DNA of 29,443 nucleotides from contig UQRC01000033.1 in the NCBI GenBank assembly GCA_900543445.1, positions 1 through 29,443 of the forward strand. The letters are read 5' to 3'. The notes below the pieces were generated by a model. It saw only the letters and a program-made list of their open reading frames with translations. It had not been told where the DNA came from and did no database searches. This stretch comes from an uncultured Lachnobacterium sp. Its GTDB lineage: Bacteria; Bacillota; Clostridia; Lachnospirales; Lachnospiraceae. Shown here one piece after another: positions 6,592-15,223 of the stretch (position 1 is its first letter; the number at the start of each line of letters is the position of its first letter). The position numbers and the translations under genes were made by a program.

Positions 6592-8310
6592 CTACTGTAA
6601 TTCAAGGTAAGGCAGAATGTTTTCAAATATTTCCTTCGCCACCGGTGCCGCGATCGTACCTCCGTAATAGATGCCGGACGGATTTCTAATGATGACGAGC
6701 ACCAGCACCTGCGGATCATCCGCCGGTGCAAACCCTAAAAACGATGAGATATACCGGTTTGCAGACCTTGGCAGAGTCTGCGATGTTGCCGTCTTGCCAC
6801 CGATACTGTAGCCTTCAATATATGCCTTGTTTCCGCCGCCCTCTGAGACCACTTTTTCGAGAAGATATCGCATTTTCTCCGAAGTCTCGCTGCTGCAGAT
6901 ACCCTCTTTCTGCTCGTAAGAGAATTTTTCGATGCAGTTGCCAAAAGCATCCTCCACCTGCACGCCAAAATGCGGTGTTACACGGTTGCCTCCATTTATA
7001 ATAGAAGAAACCGTCGCCGCAAGCTGGATCGGTGTAATCTGGAACGACTGTCCGAATGAAATCGTTGCAAGTTCTACAAGACCGATATTCTCCCGCTTGT
7101 GCATGATCGTCGCAGCCTCTCCCGGCAGATCAATTCCGGTCTTCGTAAGCAACCCGAACTGATCAAAATAATCGTAGAAACGATCCGCGCCGATACGGAG
7201 TCCCACATTGATGAACACCGGGTTGCAGGAATTCTCAATTCCCTCTACGAAGCTTTCTGCTCCGTGTCCGGTCGTCTTGTGACACCGGATCCTGCGGTCT
7301 TCCACTATGATATATCCCGGACAGTGGAACCGGTCTTCTAATGAGACAACGCCCTCTTCCAAAGCTGCTGCGCTTGTAATAATCTTGAACGTTGATCCCG
7401 GCTCGTAGGTATCATTGATGCAGTGATTACGCCACATCTGGTTCAGATAGTCCTGCTCCTCTTCCGTTCCCGCATATTCCCTATATTCCTCTGTCAGTTC
7501 AAAAGGCTGGTTCAGATTAAATTCCGGATAATCGACCATCGCAAACATCTGTCCGTCTTTCGGATTCATCACAAGAATACTGACGGAATCCGCGTCCTTC
7601 TGCAGATACGCTTTTTCCGCTGCCTGCGCGGCAAAAAGCTGAATGTTTGCATCCAGCGAAAGCCGCAGATTGTTTCCCGCAACCGGCTCGATGCGCTCCT
7701 CACCGATATTGTCAACCTCCACGCCTCTGGCATCCGTCGTGGTCAGAATCGTTCCATCCTGTCCCTGCAGATAGTCATCGTACACCGTCTCCAAACCGAT
7801 GATTCCCTGATTGTCGCCGCCGGTAAAGCCCAGCACCTTCGATGCCAGATCATCATACGGATACTCTCTCTTGTAGTCCTCATCCACTTTGACGCCCGCA
7901 TACCCATAGGCAAGAATACGGTTGCCCGTCTCTTTGTCAACATTGCTTTTGATTTTCTCAATCGATGAGTATTTTTCCACGCGCTTACGCACGCGATCCT
8001 CAGGCAGATCCAACTCCTTTACAAGCATTGCGATCACGCCCTCCGGATCCTCGATCTGATTATGGATCACAGAGATCGTGCACACCGACTTATTACCTGC
8101 GAGCACAACTCCGCCTGCATCAAGAATCTTGCCGCGCGCCGCCTTGATCTGCCGCTCTCTCTGCTGCAGATCGGTTGCAAGCCTGGAGTAATAATCTCCG
8201 CGAAAGATCATAAGATATACTAATCGTCCAAGCAACACGCAGACACAAGCTGCGACAACGAGTCCGATCACACATATTTTTCTGCGGTGATAGGTCTTAT
8301 TTCGTTCCAT
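6592..8310 (-). CDS. Class B penicillin-binding protein, SpoVD/FtsI-like (transpeptidase)
   Basis: This is a peptidoglycan D,D-transpeptidase acting outside the membrane with an SEDS partner, presumably FtsW or SpoVE. Of 572 residues, a single helix lies at about 11-36, a PBP dimerisation domain at about 50-210, and the transpeptidase domain from about 240. The active-site motifs are STFK (306-309, nucleophile Ser306), SCN (361-363) and KTAT (506-509). The third is usually KTGT, so the glycine is replaced here. No C-terminal PASTA domain is present, unlike B. subtilis SpoVD. The ATG at 8310 (AGGA 6 bases before) is favoured over a GTG at 8325. It is the second of two tandem PBPs. I leave the symbol blank because the SpoVD and FtsI roles cannot be told apart. 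Confidence 0.9.
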   Translation of the reverse strand: MERNKTYHRRKICVIGLVVAACVCVLLGRLVYLMIFRGDYYSRLATDLQQRERQIKAARGKILDAGGVVLAGNKSVCTISVIHNQIEDPEGVIAMLVKELDLPEDRVRKRVEKYSSIEKIKSNVDKETGNRILAYGYAGVKVDEDYKREYPYDDLASKVLGFTGGDNQGIIGLETVYDDYLQGQDGTILTTTDARGVEVDNIGEERIEPVAGNNLRLSLDANIQLFAAQAAEKAYLQKDADSVSILVMNPKDGQMFAMVDYPEFNLNQPFELTEEYREYAGTEEEQDYLNQMWRNHCINDTYEPGSTFKIITSAAALEEGVVSLEDRFHCPGYIIVEDRRIRCHKTTGHGAESFVEGIENSCNPVFINVGLRIGADRFYDYFDQFGLLTKTGIDLPGEAATIMHKRENIGLVELATISFGQSFQITPIQLAATVSSIINGGNRVTPHFGVQVEDAFGNCIEKFSYEQKEGICSSETSEKMRYLLEKVVSEGGGNKAYIEGYSIGGKTATSQTLPRSANRYISSFLGFAPADDPQVLVLVIIRNPSGIYYGGTIAAPVAKEIFENILPYLELQ

Positions 8311-8392
8311 GACAGATCCTGCCACTGCGTCTCTTACTTATAGATATATGAATGGGCGGATGTCATTAGAACACCCGCCGTCATGCTATCTC

Positions 8393-10351
8393 TTATTCAT
8401 TTGTGCCTGTATCGCCTTTTTTCTTAACCGGCTTATGTTCTCCGGTATACTGTGCATTCACGCCTGTGACATCAAGATCCTTATTCTTTCCGGTCAGTTT
8501 CTCATCCGGATAGATGTTCATATACGGAAGCACTTCCTCTAAGATCTCACGCACGATGTTCTGTGCAAAGTAACTGTGGGCCTGGTCACCGACATTCGGC
8601 TCATTTACGACACAGTAAATCACAAGCCGCGGATTCTCCACCGGTGCAAATCCCATAAAGGATACCAGATACTTACGGTCCTTACGTGGAATCTTCTGTG
8701 CAGTTCCGGTCTTACCACCCATGGAATAACCGTCAACCTTGGCGGTTCCTGCGGTACCTTTGGATACAACATCGTATAAATAATCGCGAATCTGATCGCT
8801 TGTGCTCTCGGAAACGGTCTGTTTTACCGCCTTCGGCTCGATCGTCGATACGGTGTTGCCCGACGCGTCCGTTATCTTGGTCACAAGATGCGGCTGATAA
8901 TACGTTCCTCCGTTGACCAGCGAAGAAAAAGCGCTCACCATCTGGATCATCGTACAGTTAAAGTTCTGTCCGAATGCGTTCGTTGCCAAATCAACCGGCT
9001 TCATCGTATCTTCGGTATAGATCAAAGAAGATGTATTTGCCTCGCCAGGCAGATCAATTCCGGTCTTCTGTCCGAAACCAAAGATGGACTGGTACTCTAG
9101 GAAATTCGTCTTGCCGATCTTGTAAGACATCTGCATCAAGGCATCATTACAGGAATCCATCAGTGCCTTTCGCACCGTCTCTGTGCCGTGTCCGTTACGG
9201 TTTACACAACTGACCTTCTGTCCGTTAAAGGTCTCACCTCCATCACACACAAATGTCATCTTATCATTGAGTGTTCCGGTCTCAAGTCCTGAAGCCACAG
9301 TAAAAGGTTTCTGGACGGAACCCGGCTCGTACGTTGCTGTCACACAGTAATTCTGCCAGAGATTATTTAAGATATCCATCGTATCATCATCCGACAGCTT
9401 TTTTAATTCCTTCTTGGAATACAGAGAGCTTAAATCTCTCGGATTGTTCAGATCAAACTCCGGATAATCCGCCATCGCAAGGATTTCGCCATTCTGCGGA
9501 TTCTGGATGATAACAGCAGTATCGACACTTCCATCGCCTTCGTAATAATTGTCGCGGTAAGCATCGTTGAATTCCTGAATCTTCTGCTCCACAACCGACT
9601 GGATATTCGAATCAATCGAGATCACAAGATTATTTCCGTCCTGTGCCGGAATTACGGTCTTCTCAAAATTACTATCGGAATTCAGATAACCGTACTCTCT
9701 TCCGTTGACTCCGTTTAACGTATCATCATAATAATTTTCAAGTCCTGTCGTACCGACATTGCCGGATGAAGTAAATCCGATCACCGATGCCGCCAGTGAC
9801 TTGTACGGATAGGTTCTTTGATATTCTTTTTCAAACCATACGCCTTTGATGTTCGGATTGACTTTGTTGCCTTTTTCATCCGCTTTATCCTGAAGTTCCA
9901 CAAACTTCTGGATTTCATCGTAAGGCAGCTTCTTTGCCAGCACAATATATTTGCTGTCCTTCTTATCCTTCGCGTAGGTCCTTAAATCCTCTTCCTTCAG
10001 TTCCGGGAAGCACTGAAGCAGTGCCTGAATCGTCGGCTCTACATAGTCTTCCTTATAGGTCATCTGGGAGCAGTCTAAGATTACGTTGTAGACTGCCTCG
10101 CTGGTTGCCAAAACAGTCCCTGAACTGTCGATGATATCCCCTCTCTGATAAGGGATCGTCTTACTGTCATAGGACTGCATGGATAAAACTTTCTTCTCAT
10201 ATTTGTCTCCGCTCGTGGATTCAATGTAGGTAAGCACACCGATCAACCCGCAGAGTAATAAAACAAATGCAGCAAAAAGCACGATCAGCTTCGCCCTCAT
10301 TGTTCGGTTTAATTTCTTTACAGGTCTTCTTTTCTTTCTCGTTCTTGCCAC
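8393..10351 (-). CDS. Class B penicillin-binding protein, PBP2x/FtsI-like (transpeptidase)
   Basis: This 652-residue D,D-transpeptidase is the probable divisional PBP. It has a strongly basic N-tail (ARTRKKRRPVKK), one membrane helix at about 20-42, a dimerisation domain with PYQRGDIIDSSGTVLA at 67-82, and the transpeptidase domain with SVQK (345-348, nucleophile Ser345), SCN (400-402) and KTGT (547-550). All three motifs are standard. The tail after about 605 is hydrophilic (DEKLTGKNKDL, KKKGDTGTNE) and holds no PASTA repeat. Translation starts at GTG (10351) with AGGAG 6 bases upstream, 9 bases after the ftsL-like stop. Its position directly after ftsL is that of ftsI/pbpB in other Bacillota. 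Confidence 0.92.
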   Translation of the reverse strand: MARTRKKRRPVKKLNRTMRAKLIVLFAAFVLLLCGLIGVLTYIESTSGDKYEKKVLSMQSYDSKTIPYQRGDIIDSSGTVLATSEAVYNVILDCSQMTYKEDYVEPTIQALLQCFPELKEEDLRTYAKDKKDSKYIVLAKKLPYDEIQKFVELQDKADEKGNKVNPNIKGVWFEKEYQRTYPYKSLAASVIGFTSSGNVGTTGLENYYDDTLNGVNGREYGYLNSDSNFEKTVIPAQDGNNLVISIDSNIQSVVEQKIQEFNDAYRDNYYEGDGSVDTAVIIQNPQNGEILAMADYPEFDLNNPRDLSSLYSKKELKKLSDDDTMDILNNLWQNYCVTATYEPGSVQKPFTVASGLETGTLNDKMTFVCDGGETFNGQKVSCVNRNGHGTETVRKALMDSCNDALMQMSYKIGKTNFLEYQSIFGFGQKTGIDLPGEANTSSLIYTEDTMKPVDLATNAFGQNFNCTMIQMVSAFSSLVNGGTYYQPHLVTKITDASGNTVSTIEPKAVKQTVSESTSDQIRDYLYDVVSKGTAGTAKVDGYSMGGKTGTAQKIPRKDRKYLVSFMGFAPVENPRLVIYCVVNEPNVGDQAHSYFAQNIVREILEEVLPYMNIYPDEKLTGKNKDLDVTGVNAQYTGEHKPVKKKGDTGTNE

Positions 10352-10360
10352 ATTACGCTC

Positions 10361-10831
10361 CTACTGCTTCGGAATATCGCTATACTGATCCATATAGTTG
10401 CTGTTCTCGATCGTATAATACACAACCTGATCTTCCTTCGGATAATCCATTCCGAGCTTGTTGATTGCAACATCCTTCACATGATTTAAATCAACCGATG
10501 TTGTCACTCTCTTATAACGTGCATCATTATCTGCACGAAGGTCCGTTACCTGACTCTCAAGGTTCGCAATATTTCTCATGCGGCTTGTAATCTGTGACTG
10601 CAGATTAACAAATGATACCGCTGCCATCGCGATCACAAGCACTCCGGCTGTCAAAAACATCACATATCCCGGGCTCATCTCCATCGCTCTCTGACGGTTT
10701 CTGCGCGCCGCATTTCTTCTGCTCTTGCGGTGCTGTACCTGTTCGATCTCCTCGCGGCTTCTTCGCTGCGGACGAACCGGCGTATCCAACTCACGGACTG
10801 TATTTCCATTTACGTAATAATTTCTAGTCAT
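10361..10831 (-). CDS. ftsL: FtsL-like cell division protein (bitopic, coiled coil)
   Basis: FtsL-type proteins are small bitopic partners of DivIB and DivIC that hold the divisome together. The 156-residue product has a basic cytoplasmic region rich in Arg (about 19-48), one transmembrane helix at about 54-76, then a heptad-patterned stretch at about 77-105 (QSQITSRMRNIANLESQV) and a short extracytoplasmic end. The family diverges strongly, so the name rests mainly on topology and on its place between rsmH and the first PBP gene. The N-terminal extension is longer than in B. subtilis FtsL. It starts 22 bases after the rsmH stop. Confidence 0.82.
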   Translation of the reverse strand: MTRNYYVNGNTVRELDTPVRPQRRSREEIEQVQHRKSRRNAARRNRQRAMEMSPGYVMFLTAGVLVIAMAAVSFVNLQSQITSRMRNIANLESQVTDLRADNDARYKRVTTSVDLNHVKDVAINKLGMDYPKEDQVVYYTIENSNYMDQYSDIPKQ

Positions 10832-10853
10832 ATGCGCTTCCCTGCTTTCTTAC

Positions 10854-11795
10854 TTAATCCGTCACCCGTTCAAAGACACGAAGCTTTGCACTCTTTGAGC
10901 GGCTGTTCTCTTCAAGTTCCTTCTCCGAAGGAAGAATTGGTTTTCTTGTTACAACATGTCCTCTGGACTTATTTCCGCATACACACACCGGGAAATTGCT
11001 CGGGCATGTACAAGGATTCTCGTTCTTTTTAAAAGCCGACTTTACGATGCGATCCTCCAATGAATGGAAAGTGATGATACAGCATCTTCCTCCATCATTC
11101 AGAAGTTCGATCATATCGTCTAAATTGTCGCGAAGTACATCCAGTTCATGGTTTAACTCGATGCGGATCGCCTGATAGGTTCTCTTGGAAGGATGTCCTC
11201 CTGTCACCTGTACTTTCATCGGGATTGCTCCCTTAATGATCGCATTCAGCTCGCCGGTCGTCTCGATCGGTTTCTGCTCTCTTGCACTTACAATGTGCTT
11301 GGCAATATTCTTCGCAAACCGATCCTCTCCGTAGTCGCGGATGATACGAAACAGCTCCATCTCACTGTATTCATTGACGATATCTCTCGCCGTCAGTTTC
11401 TGTCTGTCATCCATGCGCATATCAAGAGGTGCGTCCTCGCTCCGGTAGGTAAATCCCCTCTCCGGTGTATCAAGCTGAAACGATGAAACGCCAAGGTCGA
11501 GCAGAATTCCATCGACTTTCTCAATGCCAAGATTATGGAGTACTTCCTTCATCTGTGCATAATTACTTCTTACGATCGTTACTTTATCTTTATAATCCTT
11601 CAGTCGTTCACTGGCCGCTGCGATTGCATCTGCATCCTGATCAATGCCGATCAGGCGTCCTGTCGTAAGGCGTTTTACAATCTCTGACGAATGTCCCGCT
11701 CCACCGAGCGTTCCATCCACATAGATTCCATCCGGACGGATATTCAGTTGTTCAATTGTCTCATTCAGCATTACCGAATAGTGCTTGAATTCCAT
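10854..11795 (-). CDS. rsmH: 16S rRNA (cytosine(1402)-N(4))-methyltransferase RsmH
   Basis: RsmH methylates N4 of C1402 in the 16S rRNA decoding centre using S-adenosylmethionine. The 313-residue protein shows the SAM-binding motif [12 protein letters not shown] (25-36), IDQDADAI, the catalytic-region motif [12 protein letters not shown], and late motifs [10 protein letters not shown] and [13 protein letters not shown]. The end, [10 protein letters not shown], is typical. AAGGA precedes the ATG by 6 bases. It is the second gene of the mraZ operon; a 97-base gap from mraZ contains a short hairpin. Formerly called MraW. Confidence 0.97.
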   Translation of the reverse strand: MEFKHYSVMLNETIEQLNIRPDGIYVDGTLGGAGHSSEIVKRLTTGRLIGIDQDADAIAAASERLKDYKDKVTIVRSNYAQMKEVLHNLGIEKVDGILLDLGVSSFQLDTPERGFTYRSEDAPLDMRMDDRQKLTARDIVNEYSEMELFRIIRDYGEDRFAKNIAKHIVSAREQKPIETTGELNAIIKGAIPMKVQVTGGHPSKRTYQAIRIELNHELDVLRDNLDDMIELLNDGGRCCIITFHSLEDRIVKSAFKKNENPCTCPSNFPVCVCGNKSRGHVVTRKPILPSEKELEENSRSKSAKLRVFERVTD

Positions 11796-11853
11796 ATCTC
11801 ATCCTTTCCTGGTGGCGGAACATCCGACCATGAAAAATCGCTTTGCGAAGACT

Positions 11854-11876
11854 GCGGTACATCTCTGATGTATCGC
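11854..11876 (-). other. Hairpin in the mraZ-rsmH gap
   Basis: Arms GCGGTACATC and GATGTATCGC pair at nine of ten positions around a 3-base loop. There is no T-tract, so it is not a typical terminator. It could affect mRNA processing or the expression ratio of the two genes, which is inference. Confidence 0.4.
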
Positions 11877-11892
11877 CATTGGACGCCTCCTC

Positions 11893-12324
11893 TTAAATTC
11901 CAATTCCGAGATCTGCCATATGTTCTGCAATCTCATCCATATCATCGAAATCACTGTTCTCCTGATAGCGTTCCTTGCTCCAGATCTCAACTCGGCTGAA
12001 TACACCAACCGATACGACTTCTTTATCAATGCCTGCATATTCGCGAAGGTTTGCCGGAAGATTGATTCTTCCCTGCTTGTCCACCTCGCAGGTTGCTGCG
12101 CCTGCAAAAAAGAATCTTAAGAACTTTCTTGCATCTTTGGAGGTAAGTGGTTTCTCGCGGAGGCTTTCTTCGATACGCTGCCATTCTTCATGTGAATATA
12201 CAAACAGACATCCATCCAGACCCTTGGTCACAACGAACTCGCTGCCAAGCTGCTCTCTGAATTTCGAAGGGACGATCAATCTGCCCTTCGCATCGATGGA
12301 ATGATTGTATTCACCCATGAACAT
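11893..12324 (-). CDS. mraZ: Transcriptional regulator MraZ
   Basis: MraZ is a DNA-binding protein of the AbrB-like swapped-hairpin fold that forms rings and represses its own dcw operon. The 143-residue sequence has the two expected repeats, [15 protein letters not shown] (9-23) and [15 protein letters not shown] (80-94), each with the DxxxR motif. The first ATG (12324) is chosen because AGGTGA lies 7 bases upstream; an in-frame ATG lies two codons later. The upstream region carries several AAAGTGG-type boxes just after its promoter, the target known for Mollicute MraZ, so self-regulation is very likely. Confidence 0.96.
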   Translation of the reverse strand: MFMGEYNHSIDAKGRLIVPSKFREQLGSEFVVTKGLDGCLFVYSHEEWQRIEESLREKPLTSKDARKFLRFFFAGAATCEVDKQGRINLPANLREYAGIDKEVVSVGVFSRVEIWSKERYQENSDFDDMDEIAEHMADLGIGI

Positions 12325-12384
12325 GACGCGCTCACCTGCCTTTCTCTCTCAATCTGCCGTGTGCCGATTTCGCAGGTAAGTTCT

Positions 12385-12455
12385 CCACATTTTTATCAAC
12401 TTATCCACCACTTTGCACCACTATATGGTATTTTAACTCCACTTTCTACCACCTT
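12385..12455 (-). promoter_or_regulatory. MraZ-box array
   Basis: On the minus strand, heptamers AAGGTGG (12455-12449), AAAGTGG (12445-12439), ATAGTGG (12424-12418), AAAGTGG (12414-12408) and AATGTGG (12391-12385) follow one another. The first two and the third and fourth are exactly 10 bases apart, and the pairs are 21 bases apart, so they face the same side of the helix. AAAGTGG direct repeats are the known MraZ target in mycoplasmas. They start at the predicted transcription start, fitting repression by road-block. Confidence 0.75.
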
Positions 12456-12461
12456 GTTACC

Positions 12462-12490
12462 ATAATACCCCTCACAGGGGCAAAAATCAA
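12462..12490 (-). promoter_or_regulatory. Sigma-A promoter of the mraZ/dcw operon
   Basis: The minus strand has -35 TTGATT (12490-12485), a 17-base spacer and -10 TATTAT (12467-12462). The start is expected near 12455, about 130 bases before the mraZ ATG. The spacer contains a small inverted repeat, CCCCT-GTG-AGGGG. Confidence 0.7.
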
Positions 12491-12624
12491 GATTTTTTCA
12501 TGGATTTTACGCTGTTTTTTCGGCATATCCAATATATTGTGGTATACTTGTTTTCTCCATACAAGAGGCGACAAATGCAGGTATTTTCTGCCAGATCCCT
12601 GTTCGTTTTTCTCCTTATTGACGC

Positions 12625-12667
12625 AAAAAGTGGAGGATACTCCCATATTGGGAATATCCTCCACTTT
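12625..12667 (-). terminator. Intrinsic terminator of lgt
   Basis: Arms of 13 perfectly paired bases (12627-12639 with 12655-12667), one mismatch, then five more pairs around a TAT loop, make a strong hairpin. On the minus strand it is followed by TTTTT (12629-12625). It starts 44 bases after the lgt stop and separates lgt from the mraZ promoter. Confidence 0.88.
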
Positions 12668-12710
12668 ATCATCAATTTCCTTATTCAATTTTTGGTCTTT
12701 TCTATTCCCA

Positions 12711-13601
12711 TTACGCTTCCGAAGTGGGCTGATCCTCCACTTTGTCCTTCTTTGAAACGCGGATATGCCAGACAATGATCCACACAACCGACACAACAAC
12801 AAGAAGCGCCGCAAGCGCCATCGATACCGGATAGCCGATGCCAGGGATCAGAAGCTGATCCGTGCGCAGCGATTCGATCCAGAATCTTCCGATTCCGTAG
12901 CCTGCCAGATACAGTAAGAACACCTCACCGTCAAACTTTTTATGCTTCGTGAACAGGATCAAAAGGATCAGAAGCACCAGATTCCACATGGATTCATACA
13001 GAAATGTCGGGTGTACCTGAATATAAGAGATTCCACCACTCTCCACCACGTGATTCATAAGATCTGTCGTCACATCCGAGGAACGAACTGCAGACAGCGG
13101 AAGCTGCATTGCAAAAGGACCGTCCGTGTATCCGCCGAAAGCCTCCCTGTTAAAGAAATTACCCCAGCGTCCGATCACCTGTCCAAGCACAAGTCCAAGT
13201 CCTGCGGTATCACAGAGCCGCCCCATGGAAAGCTTCTTCACCCTCGAGAACACAAACGTTGTGATAATTGCCGCGATCACGCCTCCGTAGATTGCAAGTC
13301 CACCCTGACGGATATTTAAGATACTGATCGGGTCATCCTTATAATAATCCCAACGGAATACCACATAATACAGTCTCGCACCAATCAGAGAACAGATGAT
13401 GGCAATGATTGCAAGATCAAAATACGTATCGGAATTCTGTCCCGTCCGTTTCGCCATCCAGCAGGCAATTCCAAGACCAGCCAGCATTCCGCATGCGATC
13501 ACGATTCCATAGTATGCGATCGAGAAATTGCCGATCATAATGTTCTTCCCCACATGATCCAGATAAATATGTAAATGTGGAAAATTAATGTTATAATCCA
13601 T
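12711..13601 (-). CDS. lgt: Prolipoprotein diacylglyceryl transferase Lgt
   Basis: Lgt is the membrane enzyme that moves diacylglycerol from phosphatidylglycerol onto the lipobox cysteine of prolipoproteins. The 296-residue protein has about seven hydrophobic segments. It shows RQGGLAIYGG (98-107), the Lgt signature GRWGNFFNREAFGG (144-157) with its essential arginine and asparagine, HPTFLYESMWN, and GYGIGRFWIESLRTDQL near the C-terminus. A hydrophilic tail (SKKDKVEDQPTSEA) ends it. AAGGAG precedes the ATG by 6 bases. It lies 45 bases after the MATE gene stop, so the two may be co-transcribed, and it ends at a strong terminator. Confidence 0.96.
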   Translation of the reverse strand: MDYNINFPHLHIYLDHVGKNIMIGNFSIAYYGIVIACGMLAGLGIACWMAKRTGQNSDTYFDLAIIAIICSLIGARLYYVVFRWDYYKDDPISILNIRQGGLAIYGGVIAAIITTFVFSRVKKLSMGRLCDTAGLGLVLGQVIGRWGNFFNREAFGGYTDGPFAMQLPLSAVRSSDVTTDLMNHVVESGGISYIQVHPTFLYESMWNLVLLILLILFTKHKKFDGEVFLLYLAGYGIGRFWIESLRTDQLLIPGIGYPVSMALAALLVVVSVVWIIVWHIRVSKKDKVEDQPTSEA

Positions 13602-13646
13602 TTTTTACTCCTTCTTCACCCCAATAGTGGGTGTTCTATTTCTTTA

Positions 13647-15044
13647 TTATAAGTTGACATCCTCCGTATTGCAAGATTCTTCTTGCTCCCTGTCAAGCGT
13701 CCGATAGGTCCGATAAAACAGGATTGATGTCGTTGTTACAGCGATCACATCCGCCACCGGTTCCGCAAGGAATACCGCCATCAGCTTATCTTCCATAAAT
13801 GCCGGAAGGATATAGATAAGTGGAATCAGCAGAATAACCTTACGCAGTAAAGCCAGGAAAACGGATGTCTTTGCATTTCCCAATGCGATAAATGTCTGCT
13901 GGCAGGAGATCTGCACACCGAAGATCACCGATACTGCCATATAAATGCGAATCGCCCATTTTGTGAAAGCAATCAGTTCCGCCTGATCCGTAAAAATCAG
14001 AATGAATGCCTGTGGAAGGATCATGCAGATCAGCCAGATGACCGCGGTAAATGCCACGCAGGACACAAAAAGTAACCGGAAGGTCTTCTTCACGCGATCC
14101 ATCTTCTTCGCTCCGTAATTGAACCCGATGATCGGCTGCGCGCCCTGCGTCAGCCCCTGGATCGGCAGCATAGACATCTGCATCACAGACGACAGAATCG
14201 TCATCGCACCGACCGCCACATCACCGCCATACTTAAGCAGGCTCGTGTTAAAACAGATGTTTAACACACTTTCTGTAAACTGCATGATAAACGGCGCAAC
14301 ACCAAGCGCAATACATGGTCCAACAGTTTTCGGACGAATCTTCAGATTTCCTTTTCGAATCCTAAGTGTTGTTTCTTTTCCCAGTAAAAACCGCACGATC
14401 CACACACAGGAAACTCCCTGCGAAAGAATCGTTGCAAGTGCCGCTCCGCGCACACCCATATGTAATCCAAAGATAAAAATCGGATCCAATATAATATTAC
14501 ACACCGCACCGATCACAACGGTCAGCATTCCGGTTCTGGCAAATCCCTGTGCATTGATGAACGCATTCAGTCCCAACGCAAGCTGCACAAAAATGGTTCC
14601 AAGTGAATAGATCTGCATATATGCCCATGCATAAGGGAGCGTACTCTCACTTGCACCAAAAAGCAGCAATATGTCCTGTCCCCAGATCTGACTTACCATC
14701 GTCACAATGACCGCCACGAGAACAAGCATCGACGTACAATTACCAAGAATCCTCTCCGCCTCTTCTTTGTTGCCCCGCCCCATCATAATGGATGCACGCG
14801 GCGCACCGCCCATGCTCACAAGCGCTGCAAACGCAGAGACACACATGATAAAAGGCATCGTCACTCCAAGTCCCGTCAAAGCCACCGAACCAACCTCTGC
14901 AATATGACCGATGTACATACGATCGACCAGGTTATAAAGCAGATTGATGACCTGTGCCAGAATTGCAGGAAGCGCCAGCTTAAAAAGCAGACCTCCTATC
15001 CGATCCTCTCCAAGATTTGCTTCCTTCTTTTCCTTTTGTCTCAT
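13647..15044 (-). CDS. MATE family multidrug/cation exporter
   Basis: This 465-residue membrane protein has about twelve hydrophobic segments in two similar halves, the plan of MATE proteins that expel cationic compounds in exchange for Na+ or H+. The start, GGLLFKLALPAILAQVINLLYNLVDRMYIG, is the usual first helix, and GLTQGAQPIIGFNYGAKK in the middle is a conserved MATE motif. The substrate cannot be told from sequence; the closest types are the DinF/NorM-like exporters abundant in clostridia. The ATG at 15044 has only a weak AGAG-type ribosome site. A possible promoter is at 15098-15126. Confidence 0.93.
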   Translation of the reverse strand: MRQKEKKEANLGEDRIGGLLFKLALPAILAQVINLLYNLVDRMYIGHIAEVGSVALTGLGVTMPFIMCVSAFAALVSMGGAPRASIMMGRGNKEEAERILGNCTSMLVLVAVIVTMVSQIWGQDILLLFGASESTLPYAWAYMQIYSLGTIFVQLALGLNAFINAQGFARTGMLTVVIGAVCNIILDPIFIFGLHMGVRGAALATILSQGVSCVWIVRFLLGKETTLRIRKGNLKIRPKTVGPCIALGVAPFIMQFTESVLNICFNTSLLKYGGDVAVGAMTILSSVMQMSMLPIQGLTQGAQPIIGFNYGAKKMDRVKKTFRLLFVSCVAFTAVIWLICMILPQAFILIFTDQAELIAFTKWAIRIYMAVSVIFGVQISCQQTFIALGNAKTSVFLALLRKVILLIPLIYILPAFMEDKLMAVFLAEPVADVIAVTTTSILFYRTYRTLDREQEESCNTEDVNL

Positions 15045-15097
15045 ACCATACTCTTTCTATTTTCTAACCAAACTTTTCATATTCCCACAATGAAACT

Positions 15098-15126
15098 ATT
15101 TTGTCACTTATAGGAATGGTTGTCAA
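15098..15126 (-). promoter_or_regulatory. Candidate promoter of the MATE gene
   Basis: The minus strand has a perfect -35 TTGACA (15126-15121), a 17-base spacer and a weak -10 CAAAAT (15103-15098). It lies just after the terminator of the upstream DUF1540 gene, where a promoter is expected. Confidence 0.4.
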
Positions 15127-15167
15127 GAAAGCTTCTTTCTTCTTTTGCAAGCCTTCCATTCACACAC

Positions 15168-15202
15168 AAAACAGACAGAACGTCCTACGCCCTGTCTGTT
15201 TT
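15168..15202 (-). terminator. Intrinsic terminator of the DUF1540 gene
   Basis: AAAACAGACAG (15168-15178) and CTGTCTGTTTT (15192-15202) pair perfectly over 11 bases, with three further pairs inside the loop. On the minus strand the hairpin ends in a TTTT run and starts 22 bases after the stop at 15224. The A/T ends make it potentially bidirectional. Confidence 0.8.
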
Positions 15203-15223
15203 AAATGTGTTAACTTTCAAGCA

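Noticed and set aside
12627..12633. AAAGTGG heptamer in the lgt terminator stem, like an MraZ box
   Set aside because: It is a single copy explained by the hairpin, without the 10-base phased partners seen at the mraZ promoter.
12446..12814. Minus-strand frame of 122 codons between lgt and mraZ
   Set aside because: It overlaps the lgt end in another frame and runs through the lgt terminator and the mraZ promoter. No ribosome site is present.
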